The translations under genes were made by a program, and so were the position numbers. Below, in pieces: positions 18,166 through 26,596 of a stretch of DNA of 41,717 nt (positions within the stretch are counted from its first letter, which is position 1; every line of letters starts with the position of its first letter). The DNA is from Actinomycetes bacterium. GTDB lineage: Bacteria; Bacillota; Sulfobacillia; Sulfobacillales; JAIMBI01. The notes under the pieces were generated by a model. The model was not told where the DNA came from and made no database searches. It was given only the letters and a program-made list of their open reading frames with translations. Where the stretch lies: the NCBI GenBank assembly GCA_023565505.1, contig JAIMBI010000028.1:1-41717 (forward strand), written 5' to 3'.

Positions 18166-18598
18166 ACTCTACCGGGAAGTCATCCTGGATCACAACCAGA
18201 ACCCGCGCCACCGGGGTCATCTCGACCAGCCGACGGTGACGGTGGGCCTGCACAATCCCACTTGCGGCGACCAGGTGGTCCTGGAGATCCGGGCCCGGGA
18301 CGGCGTCATCGAGGACGTGGCGTTCTCCGGCCAGGGCTGCTCCATCAGCATGGCGTCCGCGTCCATGCTCTGCGAATCCATCGCGGGGCGGTCGGTGGAG
18401 GAGGCCCGGGCCTTGGCCGAAGGCTTCCCGGACTTCCTCACGGGCAAGCGCGACGACCCGCCCCCGGGCGAGTGGGAGGCCCTGGCCGGGGTCAAAAAGT
18501 TTCCGGCGCGCGTCAAATGCGCCACGCTGGCCCACAACGCGCTCAAGAAGGCGTTGGCGGACGGCGCGCTGGCGCCCAAGGCGGCGCCGGGATCCTGA
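18152..18598 (+). CDS. sufU: SufU, zinc-dependent sulfurtransferase partner of SufS
   Basis: A 148-residue IscU-fold protein accepting persulfide from SufS. The three cysteines and aspartate that hold zinc in SufU are seen in NPTCGDQVV, SGQGCSISMAS and RVKCATLAHN. The extended region between the second and third cysteine (LAEGFPDFLTGKRDDPPPG) distinguishes SufU from IscU. Start is GTG 18152 reading VDLDELYREVILDH; it overlaps the sufS end. Only a weak GAAGAGG lies upstream, so coupling with sufS probably matters. Confidence 0.93.
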   Translation: MDLDELYREVILDHNQNPRHRGHLDQPTVTVGLHNPTCGDQVVLEIRARDGVIEDVAFSGQGCSISMASASMLCESIAGRSVEEARALAEGFPDFLTGKRDDPPPGEWEALAGVKKFPARVKCATLAHNALKKALADGALAPKAAPGS

Positions 18599-18645
18599 GA
18601 CGCTGACATGAGACGCTGACATGAGACGCTGACATGAGACGCTGA
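18596..18645 (+). repeat. 13-bp tandem repeat, 3.8 copies, between sufU and sufB
   Basis: The unit TGAGACGCTGACA is repeated head to tail at 18596, 18609, 18622 and (11 bases) 18635 without mismatch. The first unit supplies the sufU stop. Each junction creates the four-codon reading frame ATG-AGA-CGC-TGA, three times in a row. The repeat ends just before the sufB ribosome site AAAGGAGGGG at 18647-18656. Confidence 0.95.
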
Positions 18646-18664
18646 GAAAGGAGGGGTCGACGCG

Positions 18665-20071
18665 ATGGCCATCACGCCGCCCCAGAACCTGGTGAGCGAC
18701 GAGTACGCCTACGGTTTCAACGACGGGGACGTCGCGGTCCTGAGGCTCCAGCGCGGGCTGACGCGCGAAGTCGTCGAGGAGATCTCGCGCATCAAGCAGG
18801 AACCCGCCTGGATGCGCGACTTCCGCCTGCACGCGCTCGACGTGTTCTTCAAGAAGCCGCTGCCGACCTGGGGGGCGGACCTCTCGCACCTCGACTTCGA
18901 CAGCATCGTCTACTACGTCAAGCCCACGGAACGCAAGGGGCGCACGTGGGACGAGGTGCCCCAGGCCATCAAGGACACCTTCGAGCGGCTCGGCATCCCC
19001 GAGGCGGAGCGGAAGTTCCTGGCCGGCGTCTCGGCCCAGTACGACTCCGAGGTGGTGTACCACAACATCCACCGCGAGCTCGCGGAGAAGGGCATCATCT
19101 TCTGCGACACGGACACGGCGGTGCGCGAGTATCCCGAGCTGGTCCGCCAGTACTTCGGCACCGTGGTGCCCCCGGAGGACAACAAGTTCGCCGCGCTCAA
19201 CTCGGCCGTCTGGAGCGGCGGTTCCTTCGTGTACATCCCCAAGGGGGTCAAGGCCGACATCCCGCTCCAGGCCTACTTCCGGATCAACTCGGAGAACATG
19301 GGCCAGTTCGAGCGCACCCTCATCATCGCCGAGGAGGGGTCGTTCGGGCATTACATCGAAGGCTGCACGGCGCCGGTGTACAACTCGGAGTCGCTGCACT
19401 CGGCGGTGGTGGAGATCATCGTGAAGGACAACGCCCGGATGCGTTACACCACCGTGCAGAACTGGGCCCCGAACGTCTACAACCTGGTGACCAAGCGGGC
19501 GGTGGCGTACCGCAACGCCACGATGGAGTGGGTGGACGGCAACATCGGGTCGAAGGCGACGATGAAGTACCCGTCCGTGTACCTCGTGGGCGAGGGCGCC
19601 CGCGGCATGGTGCTGTCCATCGCGGTGGCCGGCCGCGGCCAGCACCAGGACACGGGCTCGAAGATGTACCACTTCGCCCCGCACACGACCTCCACCATCG
19701 TCTCCAAGTCCATCTCCAAGCACGGCGGCAAGACCACGTACCGTGGCCTGGTCCACATGGCGAAGGGCGCGGAGGGGGCCAAGTCCAACGTCAAGTGCGA
19801 CACCCTCATCCTGGACGACCGGTCGACCTCGGACACCATCCCCTACACCGAGGTGCTCGACAGCCGGGTGCAGATGGAGCACGAGGCGACGGTGACCAAG
19901 GTCAGCGAGGAACAGCTGTTCTACCTCATGAGCCGGGGCCTCACGGAGGAGGAAGCCACGCGCATGGTCGTCATGGGGTTCATCGAACCCTTCACCCGGG
20001 AGCTGCCCATGGAGTTCGCCGTGGAGATGAACCGGCTCATCAAGTTCGAGATGGAAGGGGCCATCGGCTAG
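18665..20071 (+). CDS. sufB: Fe-S cluster assembly protein SufB
   Basis: A 468-residue scaffold on which SufBCD assembles clusters. Landmarks: [20 protein letters not shown] at the start, [57 protein letters not shown] with the conserved cysteine, [36 protein letters not shown] with a second cysteine, and [23 protein letters not shown] 18665 has a strong AAAGGAGGGG site. Unlike the coupled genes before it, sufB is set apart by the tandem repeat, so its expression may be tuned separately. Confidence 0.97.
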   Translation: MAITPPQNLVSDEYAYGFNDGDVAVLRLQRGLTREVVEEISRIKQEPAWMRDFRLHALDVFFKKPLPTWGADLSHLDFDSIVYYVKPTERKGRTWDEVPQAIKDTFERLGIPEAERKFLAGVSAQYDSEVVYHNIHRELAEKGIIFCDTDTAVREYPELVRQYFGTVVPPEDNKFAALNSAVWSGGSFVYIPKGVKADIPLQAYFRINSENMGQFERTLIIAEEGSFGHYIEGCTAPVYNSESLHSAVVEIIVKDNARMRYTTVQNWAPNVYNLVTKRAVAYRNATMEWVDGNIGSKATMKYPSVYLVGEGARGMVLSIAVAGRGQHQDTGSKMYHFAPHTTSTIVSKSISKHGGKTTYRGLVHMAKGAEGAKSNVKCDTLILDDRSTSDTIPYTEVLDSRVQMEHEATVTKVSEEQLFYLMSRGLTEEEATRMVVMGFIEPFTRELPMEFAVEMNRLIKFEMEGAIG

Positions 20072-20383
20072 ATGGCGGAGTGGGTGGAGGCGGCCCGGAC
20101 GGACGAGGTCCAGGAAGGACTGCCGGTCGCCGTGACCCTCGAGGGGGCGGAGATCTGCCTCCTCAGGCACGGCGACCGCTTCTTCGCCATCGACAACCTC
20201 TGCACCCATGCCGAGGCATCGCTGGCGGAAGGGGAACAACACGGCCTCATCATCGAGTGCCCCCGGCACGGCGGCCAGTTCAATATCGAGACGGGCGCGG
20301 CGGTGCACTACCCCGCCTTCGCCCCCGTCGCCACCTACCCGGTCAAAGTGGAAGACGGCGTGATCTACGTGGCGCTGCCGTAG
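20072..20383 (+). CDS. Rieske [2Fe-2S] ferredoxin (NirD/biphenyl-dioxygenase type)
   Basis: A 103-residue soluble Rieske protein. The two ligand motifs are intact: NLCTHAEASL (C-x-H) near residue 47 and CPRHGGQFNIETG (C-x-x-H) near residue 68. It has no membrane anchor or signal peptide, so it is cytoplasmic and probably an electron carrier. Its ATG follows the sufB stop codon with no gap. Rieske ferredoxins at the end of suf operons are seen in several bacterial groups; whether it donates electrons to cluster assembly is inference. Confidence 0.9.
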   Translation: MAEWVEAARTDEVQEGLPVAVTLEGAEICLLRHGDRFFAIDNLCTHAEASLAEGEQHGLIIECPRHGGQFNIETGAAVHYPAFAPVATYPVKVEDGVIYVALP

Positions 20384-20466
20384 GCCGCGCCGCCGGTTCC
20401 CGCAGGGGATACACTACCGGTGAGAGACGCGGGCCCGGACGGCCCGCCCCTCGGGAGGCGAACAGC

Positions 20467-21804
20467 GTGCCACCGACGACAGCGGTCCGACTGGTCACCG
20501 AGATCCCCGGCCCCCAGAGCCGGGCCGTCCTGGCCCGGCTCGGCGCCAGCGTGGCGCGGGCCGTCTCCCCCTCCGTCCCGGTGGTCGTCGACCACGCCCA
20601 GGGTGCCCTGTTGACGGATGTCGACGGCAACACCTTCATCGACTTCACGGGGGGCGTCGGCGTGCTGAACGTCGGCCACGCCCATCCGGCCGTCGTCGCG
20701 GCGGTCAAGACCCAGACCGACCGGTTCCTCCACACCGACTTCAGCGTCGTCCCCTACGCCAGCTACATCGAGCTGGCGGAACGGCTCGCCGCCCGTTTCC
20801 CCGGCGGCGGGCCGGCCCGCGTGGCCTTCTTCAACTCCGGGGCGGAAGCCGTCGAGAACGCGGTGAAGATCGCCCGGCTCGCCACCGGCCGCAAGGCGCT
20901 GGTCGCCTTCGAGGGGGCGTTTCACGGCCGGACCTACATGGCCCTGTCCCTGACCTACAAGACCCGCCCGTACAAGGCCGGGTTCGGACCGTTCGTTCCG
21001 GACGTCTACCGCGTGCCCTACCCCTATCCCTACCGGTGCCCGTGGGGCTCGGCAGGCCACCCCTGCGGCGGGCCGGACTATGCGGCGCTGACCGAGGCGC
21101 TCACGCACCAGGTCGCGCCGGACGACGTCGCCGCGGTCATCGTCGAGCCGGTGCTCGGCGAGGGCGGGTTCGTAGTGCCGCCGCCGGACTTTCTCCCGTG
21201 GCTCCGCCGCTTTACGGCCCAACACGGCATCCTCCTCATCGCCGACGAGGTGCAAACCGGCTTCGGGCGCACGGGGCGTTTCTTCGCCTGCGAGCACGCC
21301 GGGGTGGTCCCGGACCTTTTGGTCTTCGCCAAGTCTGTCGCCGACGGCCTGCCTCTCTCCGGTGTCATGGGTCCTCCCGCCGTGATGGACCGGCCCGACC
21401 CCGGCCAGCTGGGCGGCACCTACGTGGGCAACCCCCTCGCAGTCGCCGCGGCCCACGCCGTGCTCGACGTCTTCGAGCAGGAAGATCTTCTGGCGCGGGC
21501 GCGCCGACAGGGGGAGATCCTTCAAACCCGCCTGGGACAACTCGCCGGGAGAGACCCCCGGATTGGCGAGGTCCGGGGCCTGGGCGCAATGGTGGGCATG
21601 GAGTTGGTTCAGGACCGGACGACCAGGCGCCCCGATGCTGATCTCGCCGACCGCCTCGTCCGGGAGGCGCTCCGGCGCGGTCTGCTCCTGCTCCGCGCGG
21701 GGGTCGCTCACAACGTGATCCGGTTCCTGGCCCCACTGGTCACGCCCGAGGCGGTACTCGAGGAAGGGTTGGCCATCCTGGCGGACGCCCTCGCCGCCGT
21801 GTAG
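20467..21804 (+). CDS. gabT: Class III aminotransferase, 4-aminobutyrate transaminase type
   Basis: A 445-residue PLP enzyme that probably moves the amino group of 4-aminobutyrate (or a related omega-amine) to 2-oxoglutarate. Motifs: DVDGNTFIDFTGGVGVLNVGH, FFNSGAEAVENAVKIAR, FHGRTYMALSLTYK, the IADEVQTGFGRTG aspartate, and FAKSVADGLPLSG with the PLP lysine. The VPYPYPYRCPWG stretch and overall pattern match bacterial GabT better than ArgD. Start is GTG 20467, with GGGAGG at 20453-20458. It is separate from the suf operon. Substrate is the uncertain part; beta-alanine or putrescine transaminase are alternatives. Confidence 0.85.
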   Translation: MPPTTAVRLVTEIPGPQSRAVLARLGASVARAVSPSVPVVVDHAQGALLTDVDGNTFIDFTGGVGVLNVGHAHPAVVAAVKTQTDRFLHTDFSVVPYASYIELAERLAARFPGGGPARVAFFNSGAEAVENAVKIARLATGRKALVAFEGAFHGRTYMALSLTYKTRPYKAGFGPFVPDVYRVPYPYPYRCPWGSAGHPCGGPDYAALTEALTHQVAPDDVAAVIVEPVLGEGGFVVPPPDFLPWLRRFTAQHGILLIADEVQTGFGRTGRFFACEHAGVVPDLLVFAKSVADGLPLSGVMGPPAVMDRPDPGQLGGTYVGNPLAVAAAHAVLDVFEQEDLLARARRQGEILQTRLGQLAGRDPRIGEVRGLGAMVGMELVQDRTTRRPDADLADRLVREALRRGLLLLRAGVAHNVIRFLAPLVTPEAVLEEGLAILADALAAV

Positions 21805-22342
21805 TCCCGACCCACTGGGGCGGCCTCGCGATCCGGAACCTCGGGTCGCGGTCGTCGCGCCAAGCCGACGGACAGGGACCCAGAGGCTTGCTGGAGCGTC
21901 GTCCGGCGACCGCCGTGCAACGCCGGCCCGAAAAGGGAATGCTGGGGAACGCGGGCTTTCTCGGATGCGCGGCGGGACCACGGCCGTCCGAACAAGCGAG
22001 GCCGGCGGTCGATGGGCGCCCAGCCGTCCCCGAGGCGAAGGAAGTTCCTGGGGGACGCGTCGGCCCTGTGCCTTCCGCCGGGTTTGCAGCAAGGATGCCC
22101 CTTCCCCGGCGGCGCCGTGCCCCATCCGGGAACGGTCGCGATTTCATGTCCCTCCCCACGGGCCGGACCGACCGCCCAACGCGTGTCCTGGGTCACGCGC
22201 TCACCGCCGGGCGGGGGACCGAGCCCCGTACCCTCATGAGGTGCGTGCCGATCCGCAACCTCGGGCGGGCCGGCTCACGGGCGGCTCGAGCCACTCGTCG
22301 CAGAGCAGCCGAGAGCTCCGGCGCTTGGCGGGCTTCCAGCCC
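21805..22342. other. Gene-free spacer after gabT
   Basis: About 540 bases of GC-rich sequence. Several open frames cross it on both strands but none shows a recognisable domain, a good ribosome site or neighbour-like composition. No clear gabT terminator was found. It ends at the promoter of the methionine operon. Confidence 0.6.
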
Positions 22343-22371
22343 TTGTCCGCCGTCCGCGGCTGTGCTAATGT
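22343..22371 (+). promoter_or_regulatory. Promoter of the methionine operon
   Basis: TTGTCC at 22343-22348, a 17-base spacer and TAATGT at 22366-22371, preceded by TGC (extended -10). The predicted start near 22,378 lies about 30 bases before the first stem of the SAM-I riboswitch. Confidence 0.6.
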
Positions 22372-22407
22372 GTGGCCTAACGCCGATGCGGCGGACAACT
22401 CAATAGG

Positions 22408-22519
22408 CCTCTTATCCAGAGCGGCAGAGGGACTCGGCCCGATGAAGCCCGGCAACCTGGGCTTGCGCCCAAGGTGCCAAGTCCGGAAAGATGTCGGCGC
22501 ATCTTTCAAGATGAGAGGG
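22408..22519 (+). ncRNA. SAM-I (S-box) riboswitch
   Basis: The conserved S-box core is complete: CTCTTATCCAGAG, GGCAGAGGGACTCGGCCC, GATGAAGCCCGGCAACC, the GGTGCCAAGTCC segment, a variable P4 hairpin (GGAAAGATG/CATCTTTC) and the closing P1 strand GATGAGAGG, which pairs with CCTCTTATC at 22408. A terminator follows within 12 bases. SAM binding would favour termination, so the downstream methionine genes are expected to be on when SAM is low. Confidence 0.97.
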
Positions 22520-22530
22520 ACGTGGACAAT

Positions 22531-22553
22531 CCCCACCCCTCGGTGGGGTTTTT
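22531..22553 (+). terminator. Riboswitch-controlled intrinsic terminator
   Basis: Stem CCCCACC / GGTGGGG with a CCTC loop, followed by five T residues at 22549-22553. It is the expression platform of the SAM-I riboswitch and lies about 100 bases before the first gene. Confidence 0.93.
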
Positions 22554-22651
22554 CGTCAGCCCGCCGTCGCGCCTCGCGTGGCGCACCCAGCCCGACCCCC
22601 GGACACCGAGCCGGACTTAGCGACAAGTTTTGACGGTCACGGAGGCATGCC

Positions 22652-23650
22652 ATGAAGGCGACTGTGCTCGGCTCCTTCCCCAAGATCCCGGCGGGACCGG
22701 GACCCAGCGTGCGTGCGGCGCTCAACCGGTTCGAACGGCGGGAGATCGGCCCCAGGGACCTTGAGGAGACCTACCGCGCGGTGACCCGGCGCGCCCTCGA
22801 GACCTTCGGCGCGGCGGGACTGACCACCGTCACCGACGGGCAGATCCGCTGGAACGACCTCACCGACCCCGTGGTCCGGGACGTCGACAACCTGGTGAGC
22901 GGGGGACTGGAGCGTTTCTTCGACAACAATTTCTACTACCGCCGTCCCACCGTGGTCGGTCGGCTGCAATGGCAAGGCGGCGTCCTGGCCGAGTGGACCC
23001 GGCTGGCCCGGGCCGACACCGACCGCCCCCTCAAAGTCGCCCTGCCCGGCCCGGTCACCGTGCTGGCGCTGGCGGACGACCGGAGTTACGGGGATCCCGG
23101 CACGCTGCTCGCGGACCTGGTCGAGGTCCTGGCCCTCGAGGCGGCCAGCGTCGCGCGTGCCGGTGCGGTGGAGATCCAGTGGGACGAACCGGCAGCCGTG
23201 ACGGACAGCCCCGTTCCCCCCGCGGACGTGGTCGCGGCCTGGCGTGCCCTCGTGGCGGCCAATCCGGATGTCCCCCAGAGCCTGGCCTTCTACTTCGGCG
23301 CGCAGACCCCGTGGCTCGACCGTCTGCCCGAGGTGGGCGTGGGACGGGTGTACTTCGACGTCGTCACGGACCCGGCGCTCCTCGGCCCCCTGGCCGCCGA
23401 ACGCTGGCCCTTCGAGGTGGGCCTCGGCCTCCTCGACGCCCGCGACGTGCGCCTCGAACCGCCGGAGACGGTCCTCCGTCACGTGGCCGCAGTCGCGGCG
23501 GTTCAGGGGGCGGCCCGCGTCTGGCTGCATCCCAACACCGGTCTCGAGTTCCTGCCGCCGGACCGCGCCGCGGACAAGGTCCGCCACCTGGGAGTCGTCG
23601 CCCGGCAGGCGGACGCCCATCTCGCCCAGGAGGGAACCCGCGATGCATGA
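22652..23650 (+). CDS. MetE-like protein lacking the zinc ligands
   Basis: A 332-residue single-domain homologue of cobalamin-independent methionine synthase. It keeps the GSFPKIPAGPGPSVRAAL start, TVTDGQIRWND and the EIQWDEPAAV barrel strand. By hand alignment with the next gene product, the histidine and cysteine of the zinc site (HxC) are replaced in SLAFYFGAQTP by alanine and tyrosine, and the third ligand cysteine (DPDCGLKTR in the neighbour) is threonine in HPNTGLEFLP. It therefore resembles the non-catalytic N-terminal half of MetE, or a degenerate core-MetE. GGAGG precedes ATG 22652. It overlaps the next gene by 8 bases, suggesting the two products work together. Function is inferred. 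Confidence 0.8.
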   Translation: MKATVLGSFPKIPAGPGPSVRAALNRFERREIGPRDLEETYRAVTRRALETFGAAGLTTVTDGQIRWNDLTDPVVRDVDNLVSGGLERFFDNNFYYRRPTVVGRLQWQGGVLAEWTRLARADTDRPLKVALPGPVTVLALADDRSYGDPGTLLADLVEVLALEAASVARAGAVEIQWDEPAAVTDSPVPPADVVAAWRALVAANPDVPQSLAFYFGAQTPWLDRLPEVGVGRVYFDVVTDPALLGPLAAERWPFEVGLGLLDARDVRLEPPETVLRHVAAVAAVQGAARVWLHPNTGLEFLPPDRAADKVRHLGVVARQADAHLAQEGTRDA

Positions 23651-24626
23651 AACCCTGAACACCACCACGGTGGGCAGCTTCCCCAAGCCGGACCGCCTCA
23701 TGGCGGCGCGCCAGCGCTTCCGCCAGGGCGCCATCTCCCGCGAGACGCTCCGCGAGGAGGAGCGGCAGGCCACGGCGGCCGTCATCGCCCTGCAGGAGGA
23801 GCTCGGCCTCGACATCCTCGTCCACGGGGAGATGGAACGGGGCGACATGGTCGCCTACTTCGCCGAGCACTGGCGCGGCTTCGAAGAGTCCCTGCCGGTG
23901 CGGTCCTACGGCAACCGCTATTACCGCAAGCCCATCGTGGTGGACCGGGTGGCCCGCGCCCCCGAGTTTCTCGCGCTGGGGGCCTGGCGCGAAGCCCAGG
24001 CGCTCACCGCCCGCCCCGTCAAGGGCATGCTCACCGGCCCCTACACCATCTGCGACTGGTCCTACAACGCGTACTACCCCGACCGTCGCAGCCTGGTCTT
24101 GGACCTCGCGCAGCTCGTCCACGAGGAGGCCAAGGCATTGGACGACGCCGGGTGCGCCTTCATCCAGATCGACGAGCCGGCCATCTCCACCCGCCCCGAC
24201 GAACTCGGCCTCGCCATCGAGGCCATGGGGATCGTAACGGCCGGGCTGCGGGCCAAGACCATCAGCCACATCTGCTACGGCGACTTCGAACGGATTTACC
24301 CCGCTCTGCTGGACCTGCCCGTGCGCCAGCTGGACCTCGAGGCCGCCAACCGCGGCTTCCGGCTCCTGGACCTTTTGGCCCGGTATCCCTGGCCGGCGGA
24401 CAAGGAGCTCGCCCTGGGGGTGGTGGACGTCCACCGGCACCGCGTGGAGACGGTGGAGGAAGTGCGGGCGGGAATCCTCAAAGCGCTCGACGTGGTGCCG
24501 CCGGAGCGGCTTTACATCGACCCCGACTGCGGCCTGAAGACGCGGACGTGGGAGGAGGCGCGCGCCAAGCTCCAGGTCATGGTCCAGGCCGTCGCGAGCG
24601 TCCGCGAGGAACTCGGGCTGGCATGA
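23643..24626 (+). CDS. Core-type cobalamin-independent methionine synthase (MetE C-terminal family)
   Basis: A 327-residue protein equal to the catalytic domain of MetE. The start TTTVGSFPKPDRLMAARQRF and GPYTICDWSYN are typical. The zinc ligands are intact: histidine and cysteine in ISHICYGDFERI near residue 220 and cysteine in IDPDCGLKTRTWEEA near residue 300; FIQIDEPAIS carries the conserved acidic residue. It lacks the N-terminal half that holds methyltetrahydrofolate in full MetE (~750 residues), so the methyl donor may be a methylcorrinoid protein, as known for core-MetE, or folate through the preceding protein. SAM-riboswitch control supports a methionine role. Confidence 0.88.
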   Translation: MHETLNTTTVGSFPKPDRLMAARQRFRQGAISRETLREEERQATAAVIALQEELGLDILVHGEMERGDMVAYFAEHWRGFEESLPVRSYGNRYYRKPIVVDRVARAPEFLALGAWREAQALTARPVKGMLTGPYTICDWSYNAYYPDRRSLVLDLAQLVHEEAKALDDAGCAFIQIDEPAISTRPDELGLAIEAMGIVTAGLRAKTISHICYGDFERIYPALLDLPVRQLDLEAANRGFRLLDLLARYPWPADKELALGVVDVHRHRVETVEEVRAGILKALDVVPPERLYIDPDCGLKTRTWEEARAKLQVMVQAVASVREELGLA

Positions 24627-26515
24627 GCACGCTGGCCGAGGTCCTGGCCCAGCCCGACGTGCGCCTCGTAGGCGACGGCGCTCTCGGCACACGCTTTACG
24701 GAACTCGGCGTGGACCCGCTCCGGCTGCCCCTCCTGCCCCTGGCGGAGCCGGACCGGGTGGAGGCGGTCCACCTCGAATACTTGGCGGCCGGCGCGCGCC
24801 TCCTCGAGACGCACACCTTCCAGGCCAACCGCATCCGCCTCGCGGCGCTCGGCCTCGTGGCCGACGTGTACACGTTGAACCGGCGTGCGGCGCAGATCGC
24901 CCGGCACGCCCGGGACACGTTCGGGGAGCCGGCGTGGGTCATCGGATCCCTGGGCCCGTTGGGGCAGCCGGTCGCCCGGGGCGAGCTGCCCGGCGTCGAC
25001 CCGCAGGAGGCTCGGGCGGCCTACCGGGAGCAGGTGGCCGGCCTGCTGGCCGGCGGGGTGGACGGGTTCATCGTCGAGACGATGTCCGACCTGGGCACGG
25101 TGGAGGCCGCGGTGGCCGCCGTGCGGGCGGAGAGCGACCTGCCCGTGCTGGTCAGCTTCGCCTTTTCGGTGGAAGGCACGACGCTCTACGGCCTGACCCC
25201 CGAGGAGGCGGCGGAGGGCGTCCTGGACCTGGACGGCGGGCCGCCGGCCCTCGTCGGCGCCAACTGCGGGACGGGGCCGATGCCTCTCCTCGACGCCGTA
25301 CTCCGGATGGCGCCCATCCTCCGGCGGCGAGGCGTACGCCTCCTGGCCTATCCCAACGCCGGCCAACCCACCCGTCGGGGGGACACCGTCGCCTACCCCG
25401 CCACGCCGGCGTATATGGCGGCCATGGTCCCGGCCCTGGCGGCAGCCGGCGCGGCGGTGGTGGGGGGGTGCTGCGGGACCGGTCCGGACCATGTCCGCGC
25501 GATGCAGGCGGCGCTGGCCCAGGGGGCCGCCGCGCCGGCCCCCCGCCTGGTGGCGTGGCGACCCGAGCCGCCGCGCGAGGCGGAGGGCGGATACGAGGAC
25601 TCCGACGGCCAGAGCCGCCTCGCCGGCCTCCTCCGGACGGGCGCGTTCGTCGTCAGCGTGGAACTGGATCCGCCCCGCGGGCCCAACCCTCGGCGGCTCC
25701 TCGACGCGGCCCGGGCCCTGGGCGCCTACGCCGTCGACGCCATCAACGTCGCCGACAGCCCGATGGCTCGCGTGCGTATGAGCGCCCTGGCCACGGCGGC
25801 CTTGGTCTGGCGCACCACCGGCATCGAGCCCATCGTGCACTTCACCACCCGCGACCGCAACCACATGGGCATCGCGAGCGACCTCTTGGGCGCGCACGCC
25901 CTGGGACTGCGCAACATCCTGTGCCTCACGGGCGACCCGCCCGGCCTGGGCGACTACGCCCACGCCACCGCCGTATACGACCTCGACTCGCCCGGCCTCG
26001 TGCGGGTGCTGGCGGCGTTCAACCGAGGCGAGGACGGCCTGGGGCACCAGCTCGGGCAGCCCACGCGCTTTACCATCGGCGTGGGCGTCAACCCCAACGC
26101 GCCGGACCTGGGGGAGGAGGTCACACGGCTCCGCCGGAAGCTCGACGCCGGGGCCCACTTCATCATGGCCCAACCGTTGTACGAAGCTTTTCAGCTGCTG
26201 CGGTTCCTCGACCGGTTCGGGCCGGTGGAGGTCCCCCTGCTGGTCGGCATCATGCCTCTGGTCTCCCATCGCCAGGCCGAATACCTGCACCACGAGGTGC
26301 CGGGCATCGACATCCCGGAGCGCATCCGCCGGGCCATGGAGCAGGCCGGCACCGACGGCGTCGCCGTCGGCGTGGAACTGGCGTTGGAGTTCCTCCACGA
26401 GGTCGAGGGGCTGGTCCAGGGTGTGTACCTGGTCCCATCCTTCAACCGCATCGAGCCGCTCGCCGCCCTGCTGGACGCGCTCCGCGTCATCAAGCAGAAG
26501 CGACGACCGTCCTAG
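24623..26515 (+). CDS. yitJ: Bifunctional homocysteine S-methyltransferase / methylenetetrahydrofolate reductase
   Basis: A 630-residue fusion. Residues ~1-300 form a homocysteine methyltransferase domain: LVGDGALGTRFTELG, LLETHTFQANRIRL, with zinc cysteines in LVGANCGTGP and the VVGGCCGTGPDH pair. Residues ~325-630 form a MetF-type reductase: FVVSVELDPPRGPNP, HFTTRDRNHMGI, NILCLTGDPPGLGDY, GAHFIMAQPLYE and LLVGIMPLVS, which bind FAD and folate. The Bacillus YitJ protein has the same architecture. Start ATG 24623 overlaps the previous stop (ATGA). It supplies methyl-tetrahydrofolate and may also methylate homocysteine from S-methylmethionine or another donor. Confidence 0.93.
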   Translation: MSTLAEVLAQPDVRLVGDGALGTRFTELGVDPLRLPLLPLAEPDRVEAVHLEYLAAGARLLETHTFQANRIRLAALGLVADVYTLNRRAAQIARHARDTFGEPAWVIGSLGPLGQPVARGELPGVDPQEARAAYREQVAGLLAGGVDGFIVETMSDLGTVEAAVAAVRAESDLPVLVSFAFSVEGTTLYGLTPEEAAEGVLDLDGGPPALVGANCGTGPMPLLDAVLRMAPILRRRGVRLLAYPNAGQPTRRGDTVAYPATPAYMAAMVPALAAAGAAVVGGCCGTGPDHVRAMQAALAQGAAAPAPRLVAWRPEPPREAEGGYEDSDGQSRLAGLLRTGAFVVSVELDPPRGPNPRRLLDAARALGAYAVDAINVADSPMARVRMSALATAALVWRTTGIEPIVHFTTRDRNHMGIASDLLGAHALGLRNILCLTGDPPGLGDYAHATAVYDLDSPGLVRVLAAFNRGEDGLGHQLGQPTRFTIGVGVNPNAPDLGEEVTRLRRKLDAGAHFIMAQPLYEAFQLLRFLDRFGPVEVPLLVGIMPLVSHRQAEYLHHEVPGIDIPERIRRAMEQAGTDGVAVGVELALEFLHEVEGLVQGVYLVPSFNRIEPLAALLDALRVIKQKRRPS

Positions 26516-26596
26516 GCCCGCCCAGGCGGCCGTCCCTCCGAGCGGAGCGGCGCCCGACGCCGCCGGGCGGTCCGAAACGACGACGGGAGGTCCTCC

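Noticed and set aside
18600..18650. Tandem repeat as a CRISPR array
   Set aside because: Units are 13 bases, contiguous and without spacers.
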